Shown in pieces: positions 55,770 to 64,000 of a stretch of DNA of 64,000 nucleotides. The stretch spans positions 43,554,323 to 43,618,322 of the forward strand of contig NC_053398.1 in assembly GCF_905171765.1 (NCBI RefSeq), written 5' to 3'. Under the pieces are notes generated by a model. It was not told where the DNA came from. It was given only the letters and a program-made list of their open reading frames with translations, and did no database searches. Every line of letters begins with the position of its first letter. Within the stretch, counting starts at the first letter, position 1. The position numbers and the translations under genes were made by a program. The stretch is from Bufo bufo. Lineage: Eukaryota > Chordata > Amphibia > Anura > Bufonidae.

Positions 55770-55859
55770 TAGAAACAAACTGGTCAATGAACTAGTATAA
55801 TGAAAAGATTTGCCACCGTTCTGTGCTTTTGACCCACACTTGGTTTTGGCTCACAATAA

Positions 55860-56168
55860 GGGTCCATTCATGCCTTTTGGTGTATTACGGATCCGCAAAT
55901 TGCGGATCCGCAATACACCCGTCCGGCACCCCCATAGAAATGCCTGTTCTTGTCCGCAATTGCTGTTCTATTTTTTTGCGGAGCCGCGGCCCGGAAGTTC
56001 GGGGCCGAAGCCCGGAAGTTTGGGTCCGCGCTCCGGAAATGTGGATGCGGAGAGCACATAGTGTGCTCTCTGCATCCCGTTCTGCCCCATTGAGAATGAA
56101 TGGGTCCGCACCTGTTCCCGATATTGCGGAACGGATGCAGACCCATTTGCGGACGTGTGAATGGACCC
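55860..56168. repeat. Harbinger-like MITE, TAA duplication
   Basis: Ends GGGTCCATTCATGCC and complement GTGTGAATGGACCC are flanked by TAA at 55857-55859 and 56169-56171. Internal GGATCCGCAAATTGCGGATC palindrome. The frames on both strands here come from the repeat. Confidence 0.92.
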
Positions 56169-56189
56169 TAACTAATGGAAATAACAGAC

Positions 56190-56310
56190 CAAATAAGTGA
56201 CATAATATTAATAACCTATGCTCAGGAAAGTTCAGTTTCAGATCAGCGGGGGTCCATTTCCCAGTACCCCTACTAATCAGCTGTTTGAAGGGGTCATGAA
56301 TCTCCTCTCC
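56190..56310. repeat. Fragment of the GATGAC/TCAGGATAG repeat
   Basis: AATAACCTATGCTCAGGAAAG, TCAGCGGGGGTCCATTTCC and AATCAGCTGTTTGAAGGGGT match the middle of the family seen at 784 and 2627. Confidence 0.5.
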
Positions 56311-56500
56311 TGCCCACCATCTCCAATAGTTTATCCTATTCACTTGGATGAGACAGAGCAGCTGTACTTACATTTGAAGTAGTGAACACTTTATTTTACT
56401 AAAGTATACATGCTTTTACCTCTTATGCACTGAAGGTGTTTCTTCCGTTGATATATCAAAGTATTTTTGCCAAATTGTGCAGATTTTTTTAGCACTTTAA

Positions 56501-56962
56501 GGCCTCATGCACACGGACGTTTTTTTTTGCAGTCCGCAAAAACGGTTCCCGTTGTACCGTGATTCATGTCCGTTTTTTCATCCGTGGGTCTTCCTTGATT
56601 TTTGGAGTTTCCACGGACATGAAAAGTGAGAAAAAAACTAAGTCAAGTTTGCATTGAAAATGATAGGAAAAACGGACACGGATCACGGACACGGATCACG
56701 GACGCGGATGACTATCTTGTGTGCATCCGTGATTTTTCACGGACCCATTGACTTGAATGGGTCTGTGAACCGTTGTCCGTGAAAAAAAATAGGACAGGTC
56801 CTATTTTTTTCACGGACTGGAAAAACGGATCACGGACGCGGAAGCCAAACGGTGTATTTTCCAATTTTTCCACGGACCCATTGAAAGTCAATGGGTCCGC
56901 GAAAAAAAATGGAAAACGGAACAACGGCCGCGGATGCACACAACGGTCGTGTGCATGAGGCC
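56501..56962. repeat. Harbinger-like MITE, TAA duplication
   Basis: Ends GGCCTCATGCACACGGACG and complement CGTGTGCATGAGGCC are flanked by TAA at 56498-56500 and 56963-56965. The interior is rich in CACGGACCCATTGA and its complements. Confidence 0.93.
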
Positions 56963-56969
56963 TAATTCT

Positions 56970-58415
56970 CAATCACTAAAGCTGACCTCTCTGATCTGTT
57001 GATTTAACCTAACAGACACATTAAAATTAGAAAAACCCTCCCAAAAATGTCACCTTTTATTGTAGATTTTGTAGATTTTAATATGAAGTAAATAGTGTTG
57101 GCACACAACTCAGGTGACACAATTGCATTTTTAATCCCTTAGGATCAGTAACGTGTTTCAGCAGTAATAGCTTTTTAGTTTTTTGTTCTTTTAAAGATTT
57201 TTCTTGATTTTGCAAGATAAGTTGAAGTTTTGTTTTAGGAACCATTTTGGGGTACATATACCGTAGTCTATTAAATAACATTTATTACATTTTTAGGTGG
57301 AAAAATAGAAACAGCAATTTTAACATTATTTTATGGAATTTATTTACAGCGTTATAGTATAAGTAACATTATAAACTTATTGTGTGGGCCAGAACAAATA
57401 TGATAATCCCAAATTTATATATAAAAAAAAAAAAATTCCTCCTGCAGGCTGTCAGATCCCCAACTGCCATCTCCTCCTCCAGACATATCTCGGGATTTGT
57501 ACCAGGCCTGGTCTTGTTTGAAAACTGACATTCCAAGCATTCAAACAAAACTACAATCGCCATTATCTTCACTACATTGGAAGATATAGCTGTTAGAAAG
57601 TGAATAGCAGTAAATGTAGCTGAAAGTGAAAGTAAAAGCAGGTTTCATTGCTTTCACTCCCAACCTAATTTCTAACACTTGTATCTCCCTATTTAGTGAA
57701 AATAATTATGTGATTCTGATCTTGTTTGAAAGCTTGGAATGCCAGTTTTCCACATACATTTATCTGCTACTAATCCTGGGATATGAGCAGCTAATGGAGC
57801 CCCCTCACCCTGCTGCCTTAGCTCTGCTCCGGCTGAACTGTTGAGTCCTTTTCTCAAAGCATGAGCTTTGTGCAAAACTGTTAAGTGGTTAAATGCTCTT
57901 TAACAGTAGCTGTAAGCTATGCGGTGCTTAATTTTAGCCCTTACAAGTTGTTACCTATAGGAATGTTTTCTCCAGTATAAACACGCAAAGTTAATTTAAA
58001 GCTCTCCCATTTAGCATCTGTATTGGTATGTGAACTTGCTTCCAGTATAACCTGCAGTGCGGCCCTGAACCAGAGGAAATGTACTTGTTTTTTTTGTTTG
58101 TTTTTTAAGCATTCTTGCTTTCGCAGCTAGAGTTTGAGTTTTACAGTGAAGATGGAATGTAATTCTATTTCAGTCAATGTCACCACAACTCTGCATTGTT
58201 AGATATTACCAGACACAGCCGAGTGTCATGTCTACTGGGATCTGCCACAAATTACCAGGCTGTTCTCATTTACAAAAACATACAAGTCGAGTTATGCGCG
58301 AATAATCATGATCTGAATATTTTGATCTATTGTGAGCTATTATAGGGCTGCAGATAGACTTTGTTAGTGGGTTGCTGATAGTAAGAAAACCAGAAGAGGG
58401 CATAGACTTCTGAAA
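56970..58415. other. No gene recognised
   Basis: Short frames only. A pair of diverged inverted blocks around TTGTTTGAAAxCTxxxATxC (57510-57540 and 57720-57745) may be an old fold-back. Nothing else is diagnostic. Confidence 0.35.
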
Positions 58416-58418
58416 ATA

Positions 58419-59985
58419 CACTGCTCAAAAAAATAAAGGGAACACTTAAACAACACAATGTAACTCCAAGTCAATCACACTTCTGTGAAATCAAACTGTC
58501 CTCTTAGGAAGCAACAATGAGTGACAATCAATTTCACATGCTGTTGTGCAAATGGGATAGACAACAGGTGGAAATTATAGGCAATTAGCAAGACACCCCC
58601 AATAAAGGAGTGGTTCTGCAGGTGGTGATCACAGACCACTTCTTAGTACCTATGCTTCCTGGCTGATGTTTTGGTCACTTTTGAATGCTGGCGGTGCTTT
58701 CACTCTAGTGGTAGCATGAGACGGAGTCTACAACCCACATAAGTGGCTCAGGTAGTGCAGCTTATCCAGGATGGCACATCAATGCGAGCTGTGGCAAGAA
58801 GGTTTACTGTGTCTGTCAGCGTAGTGTCCAGAGCATGGAGGCGCTACCAGGAGACAGGCCAGTACATCAGGAGACATGGAGGAGGCCGTAGGAGGGCAAC
58901 AACCCAGAAGCAGGACCGCTACCTCCGCCTTTGTGCAAGGAGGAACAGGAGGAGCACTGCCAGAGCCCTGCAAAATGACCTCCAGCAGGCCACAAATGTG
59001 CATGTGTCTGCTCAAACGGTCAGAAACAGACTCCATGAGGGTGATATGAGGGCCCGACGTCCACAGGTGGGTGTTGAGCTTACAGCCCAACACCGTGCCG
59101 GACGTTTGGCATTTGCCAGAGAACACCAAGATTGGGACATTCACCACTGGCGCCCTGTGCTCTTCACAGATGAAAGCAGGTTCACACTGAGCACATGTGA
59201 CAGACGTGACAGAGTCTTGAGATGCCGTGGAGAACGTTCTGCTGCCTACAACATCCTCCAGCATGACCGGTTTGGCATTGGGTCAGTAATGGTGTGGGGT
59301 GGCATTTCTTTGGAGGGCCGCACAGCCCTCCATGTGCTCGCCAGAGGTAGCCTGACTGCCATTAGGTTCCTGGGATGAGATCCTCAGACCCCTTGTGAGA
59401 CCATATGCTGGTGCGGTTGGCCCTGGGTTCCTCCTAATGCAAGACAATGCTAGACCTCATGTGGCTGGAGTGTGTCAGCAGTTCCTGCAAGACGAAGGCA
59501 TTGATGCTATGGACTGGCCCGCCCGTTCCCCAGACCTGAATCCAATTGAGCACATCTGGGACATCATGTCTCGCTCTATCCACCACAGACTGTCCAGGAG
59601 TTGGCAGATGCTTTAGTCCAGGTCTGGAAGGAGATCCCTCAGGAGACCGTCCGCCACCTCATCAGGAGCATGCACAGGCGTTGTAGGGAGGTCATACAGG
59701 CACGTGGAGGCCACACACACTACTGAGCCTCATTTTGACTTGTTTTAAGGACATTACATCAAAGTTGGATCAGCCTGTAGTGTGTTTTTCCACTTTAATT
59801 TTGAGTGTGACTCCAAATCCAGACCTCCATGGGTTAAAAAATTAGATTCCCATTTTTTAATTTTTGTGTGATTTTGTTGTCAGCCAATTCAACTATGTAA
59901 AGAACAAAGTATTTCAGAAGAATATTTAATTAATTCAGATCTAGGATGTGTTATTTTTGTGTTCCCTTTATTTTTTTGAGCAGTG
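58419..59985 (+). mobile_element. Tc1-like element F
   Basis: Ends CACTGCTCAAAAAAATAAAG and complement are flanked by TA; 1567 bp, near full length. Confidence 0.95.
58716..59726 (+). pseudogene. Tc1 transposase F, broken
   Basis: [18 protein letters not shown] begins the DNA-binding part, after an early stop near 58740. The core has [10 protein letters not shown] (first Asp), MVWGGIS, then a frameshift near 59375. It continues LMQDNARPHVA (second Asp) and SPDLNPIEHIWD (Glu). A further small deletion near 59590 disrupts the C-terminus, which ends GGHTHY-stop. All three catalytic motifs survive in pieces. Confidence 0.92.
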
Positions 59986-60139
59986 TAATATGTCACACAT
60001 CCAAATTTTGTCTCATATCCCAAAAAGTAAAGAAACACAGTGGGGAGTGCATAGAAGTTCATTTAAATTTAAAGGCAAAAAGGAAATGTGTCATCAAAAA
60101 ATATATTTTTTACAAAATCATAATTTTCTTTATGTCTCT

Positions 60140-60262
60140 GTGGAAGAAAACCTGAGTATCCATAGGAAACCCACACAACATGGGGAGAACATAAACTCCG
60201 TGCCAATGAAATTTGAATCCAGGACCCTAGCTCTGCAAGGCACTGAGCCACCATGCTGCAAC
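60140..60262 (-). repeat. tRNA-derived SINE (V-SINE-like) fragment
   Basis: On the minus strand GGTGGCTCAGTGCCTTGCAG (A box region) is followed by GTCCTGGATTCAAATTTC (B box) and GTTCTCCCCATGTTGTGTGG, the conserved body of a widespread vertebrate tRNA-SINE type. Confidence 0.75.
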
Positions 60263-60547
60263 ATATAATACAAGTTGGAAAAAAGAGAAATATACTGTAT
60301 GCAACATACGCCAGAGATAACAACTTTGATTATTATTGATCATTAACATAGTTTGTTTTTGATATTTACTATAAATAATAAAATGATAAAAAATTTAAAA
60401 AAGGATACATCAGTAAACATTTTAATTCAAAATCGAAATTTAAACCATACATTTAGAAATCCAAAAACGTCACTGCTGGCATTTTTTTTTCCAGAAAATC
60501 TACTACAAATAAAATGCTCTGGATGCCCCCTTGGATTTTCAGTAAAC

Positions 60548-60956
60548 GGATAAGAATATTACAAAGAAAAAAATAAGGGGTTGGGTCAGCACAACCTGCC
60601 TGTAGGTGCAGATCACTATGGCGAAATACATATATAAACGGAAAATGCAAATGTGATCGCACACTACATCCAGCACTCTGCCCTCCATGCTGGATGAGAC
60701 ATTGGTTTATATTTTGGCCAAAGCATAGTAAGCCACTCACCGCATGCTGACCTGCATTCCCTGGATTTTATGTGGCTGTCATGGCCCATGAACAGGTAGG
60801 AACAAGAGTTAGGGACCACTCATGAGACGACCTTGACGCGGTGAGTGGCTTACTATGCTTTGGCCAAAATATAAACCAATGTCTCATCCAGCATGGAGGG
60901 CAGAGTGCTGGATGTAGTGTGCGATCACATTTGCATTTTCCGGATAAGAATATTAC
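60548..60956. repeat. Fold-back insertion flanked by a 17-bp direct repeat
   Basis: CGGATAAGAATATTACA occurs at 60548-60564 and 60940-60956. Between them, arms of about 100 bp (60645-60745 and 60838-60939) are almost perfectly complementary, e.g. CAATGTCTCATCCAGCATGG, around a 90-bp loop. No coding frame. Confidence 0.85.
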
Positions 60957-61099
60957 ATAAATGCTTCACAATCCATGTTTTTAATTTTTTGTCTCTCCTA
61001 ACGATTGTCCATAAGGACACTACAGCACAAATAAAATGCCACTGGTGTTACAGCAGTAAAATACTCGATACTAAATACTTCCTTTTTGCTATTTGATAT

Positions 61100-61790
61100 A
61101 AATGTCCGCATTTCATCATTTATTCTTTTACATTTAGTCTCTTTACATGCTTTGCATTATTTTTTTACTTCCCTACAATTATTATATGAATTGACAAAGC
61201 TACAAGCAATATTGTCACAAATATGTCTGTATTATTTCAGGAACATCTGGCAAAGAAGTTCTTATAACCAGCACATATTTGAGAGCATGCCATTTTTTTC
61301 TTAATAATGTTCTATTACTGTCTCAATACTTTATGCAAAATCAATGGATCATCATTTTTTATTACAAGATCTCAATGATTTTTGATTGAGTGAGAAAATC
61401 AATGTTATTTATACAACTGCGCTTTATAAATTAAATTGCACTTTTGGTATTTGGTAAATCAAGGCTAATAATGACAAATAGGGAAATCCATAAAGCTGTC
61501 AGCTTAAAAATGTTTTTGGTGAACAATTGTTACCCATTTTTTTAAAAGTCTAAAAAATTTGCTCAGTCCCCTCTGTATTTGGATATGAAATTAAAGTTAC
61601 CACCCTTATTATTCACATATTCTATAAACTTGAGAGGGGTCTCTTCTTCCCCTTCATAATATCATCTATGTTCCATTTATAGACTTCTATACTGGAACAA
61701 AATGGTTTACGATCAGAGAATATATACTGTTCCCTCCCGGTGGCCATATATAGATCGGCATACTGAACTGAGGGAGAGTTTTGCCCCCAT
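61100..61790. other. No gene recognised
   Basis: AT-rich, low-complexity sequence without supported features. Confidence 0.4.
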
Positions 61791-61797
61791 TGCTGTA

Positions 61798-62235
61798 CCA
61801 GCATTAATTAATAGATAAACAATTCGATCTTGATACACCTGTCTCATTATACTGTTTGTGGCTTAACCACATTAATTAATATATAAGCAATTTTATTAGG
61901 CCCTGATTCACAAATTGAGGTCATATACCTGTCTCATTTTACTGTTTGTGGAGTGTCCACATTAATTAATAGATAAGCAATTCTATTAGGCCTTGATTCA
62001 CAAATTGGGGTGATACACCTGTCTCATTCTACTGTTTGTGGATTGTCCACATTACATAATATATAAGCAATTTCATTAGGCCCTGATTCACAAATTGAGG
62101 TGATATACCTGTCTCATTCTACTGTTTGTGGCGTGTCCACATTAATTAATAGATAAGCAATTCTATTAGGCCTTGATTCACAAATTGGGGTGATACAGCG
62201 GCCCCATTCTACTATTTGTGGCATGTCCACATTGG
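61798..62235. repeat. 90-bp minisatellite, about 4.9 copies
   Basis: TGATACACCTGTCTCATT-type landmarks lie at 61831, 61921, 62011, 62101 and 62191, exactly 90 bp apart. Each unit has CATTAATTAATAGATAAGCA and GATTCACAAATTG. The first and last units are the most diverged. Confidence 0.95.
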
Positions 62236-62543
62236 TATTTAACTATTTCTTACAGAGTGGTCTTATTTAACACCCTCTGGGCAGTGCAAATAAATTGATT
62301 CTTCGCATGGGAGATTTGCCCACGAGTTGATCGTAATTTTTTTGTCTGAAAAATTATTCTCTTATCTGAAAAAATATTCTTTTAGTGAATAAATTTGTCT
62401 TTTACCAAATAAATTAGTCTGCTCCAATATTACATTTCTCGATCCCTATGGCGAACGACGTTGAGCAGGTAACCCGCACCTGTCGGCAAATGGTAGACAC
62501 ACTGCGATCCCTTCAGTGTTGCACATGTGCAGCCCCGGACATA

Positions 62544-62713
62544 CAGATGTAGTAGAGTTAACACTCATGTTTTATGTTTTATGAAACGTGTTATCTAAAC
62601 TAAATGCGTTAAGCAAACACCTTCAATTGCTTTTCAATGGCTTTTGTTTCAAGATAACACGATGAGTTAAGAAATTTGAGTTAAGAGTTTGAGTGTTAAA
62701 CCTGCTACATCTG
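62544..62713. repeat. TA-flanked fold-back, CAGATGTAG ends
   Basis: Ends CAGATGTAGTAGAGTTAACA and the complement of TGTTAAACCTGCTACATCTG are flanked by TA. Arms of 60-70 bp are diverged. It shares its terminus with 55657-55769. Confidence 0.7.
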
Positions 62714-62979
62714 TATAAGGGCATCAAAGAACAGTTAGTGCTGCATGCCACGTGGCCCTCCAAGAAGTTGGACTCGGAATGCCTGGGGTCAAATTACTCC
62801 TTGTATTAGGTTAAAACCAGATGGGCCGAACTTGCTAGATGGATCAAACATGGCAGCTGAATTATTTGCATACGGGAGGAGTGTCATTGGTTATCGGAAT
62901 GAACCACACAAGTCACTCCACCAACATGACCCAAATTCATCGTAGCTAATACGTTCTTTTAGCCAGTGTTTGGTCAGCA

Positions 62980-63260
62980 TTTTGCATCAGTATTTGATCA
63001 GAATTTGTAAGCCAAAGGCAGGAGTGAGTCCAAAACACAGATGAAATGCAAATAATTCCATTACATTTTATCTCTATTTTGGACCCACTCCTGTTTTTTA
63101 CTTTAATAATCAAATGCTGATGCAAAATACTGACCATCTGAAATGGGCTTTATGGATGCTCAAAATACAGGACTGTTTTTTTGTTTTATGTTCGTCTGAT
63201 GGATCAGAAGAATGGAAACATAAATGGTGATGTTAACACAGACTTACTGCCACTGTTGCT
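62980..63260. repeat. MITE fragment related to 41366-41660
   Basis: CCAAAGGCAGGAGTGAGTCC and TTGGACCCACTCCTG form an inverted pair, followed by CTGATGGATCAGAAGAATGG, all with close parallels at 41390-41590. Confidence 0.6.
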
Positions 63261-63551
63261 GTCCCCCCCCCCTCCCCACTTTGTCATGATAAATCTGATA
63301 AATTGGACCTGACGCTTTTATTGACCTGTATTTCACAGCTATGGCTTCTTTCACATTAGCGTTAGGCATGTCCGGCAGGCTGCTTCGGCAAGGGAACATC
63401 CTTCTGGATTATTATATTCTATGTATTAATATATTCTATGCTTACAAAAATGCCTTACAAGTAGTGTTATCTATTTCCAAAATGTATTTCATGGTATATA
63501 ACTCATCATGAAGAATATTGGTATATGACAATGATACTTCACATGTCTTAA

Positions 63552-64000
63552 AGGGAACCTGTCACCTGGATTTAGTGCATAGAGCTGGGGACATGGGCTG
63601 CTAGATGGCCGCTAGCACATCTGCAATGCCCAGTCCCCATAGCTCTCTGCGCTTTTATTGTGTTAAAATCTCGCGATGCGCGAGCTAGCGCATGCGCAGT
63701 GTCGGCATCATGTTCATTCCCTGTACTGGCATCAGCACAGGGAACGAACTACGCATGCGCTAGCTCGCGCATCGCGAGATTTCGGCGCTCCAGCTCTGTG
63801 ATGTCAGCCAGCAAGGAGGAGATTCGGAGGACGCGGGGCGGTGCTGGGCTCCTTTCCGCTTGACTCATCTCCGGATACAGGACTCATATCAGGTCATTTG
63901 CATATGGGTCAAAACTGTTTTTTAACACAATAAAAGCGCAGAGAGCTATGGGGACTGGGTATTGCAGATGAGCTAGTGGCCATCTAGCAGCCCATGTCCC
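63552..64000. repeat. TTAA MITE, cut by the window edge
   Basis: TTAA at 63548-63551 precedes AGGGAACCTGTCACCTGG, as at 49502. The inverted arm (AGAGCTATGGGGACTGGG) is present near 63940. A strong internal palindrome of TCTCGCGATGCGCGAGCTAG lies at 63668-63781. The right TTAA would be just outside the window. Confidence 0.9.

Noticed and set aside
61798..62235. CRISPR array
   Set aside because: The repeats are contiguous 90-bp units without unique spacers, and the DNA is vertebrate.

Overview
The window reads as vertebrate nuclear DNA, most likely from a frog or toad. It has one multi-exon animal gene with GT-AG introns. Nearly everything else is DNA-transposon sequence of kinds I associate with anuran genomes: Tc1, hAT, piggyBac/TTAA elements, PIF/Harbinger-like MITEs with 3-bp TAA or TTA duplications, an L2-type LINE end and tRNA-derived SINEs. 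The amphibian assignment rests on remembered repeat types, not on a search.

Host gene (1-18705, minus strand). Eight exons encode the N-terminus of a secreted gel-forming mucin, closest to MUC2 as I remember it: signal peptide, the first von Willebrand D domain with its CGLCG motif, C8, TIL and the start of the next segment. All seven junctions join in phase. A TATAAAA box lies about 60 bp before the start codon. The first intron uses a GC donor. The gene runs off the left edge. Its introns hold an L2 tail (3240-3960), a Tc1 element with one premature stop (3966-5561), a mariner remnant (7090-7440), a 2-kb fold-back with tRNA-like sequence in both arms (7706-9650), a dead Tc1 carrying a nested MITE (11498-13626) and many MITEs.

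Upstream flank (18.7-32.9 kb). A 6.6-kb TTAA-bounded piggyBac relic (20928-27549) has a broken transposase between two tandem arrays and contains a solo-LTR-like insertion. Beyond it lie several unrecognised repeats, one with a hammerhead-like core motif.

hAT block (32878-42040). A 9.2-kb hAT-type element is bounded by TAGAG-type ends and a 7/8 matching 8-bp target duplication. It contains tandem arrays, a TA-flanked element, a second hAT that itself holds a Tc1, a decayed hAT transposase, a fragment of the germline kinase-like gene STK31, and an intronless CENPL (centromere protein L) copy. The CENPL copy has an open frame, a 3'UTR, AATAAA and an A-rich tail. This is the most interesting part of the window.

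Right part (42-64 kb). A Tc1 copy shares an internal transposase deletion with the Tc1 inside the hAT block. Other elements are TTAA fold-backs, a 1.8-kb hAT with a perfect 8-bp target duplication, a Tc1 inserted in a Tc1, one more decayed Tc1, a V-SINE-like fragment, a fold-back flanked by a 17-bp direct repeat, and a 90-bp minisatellite. I recognised no host exon to the right of 18.7 kb apart from the two captured or retrocopied fragments.
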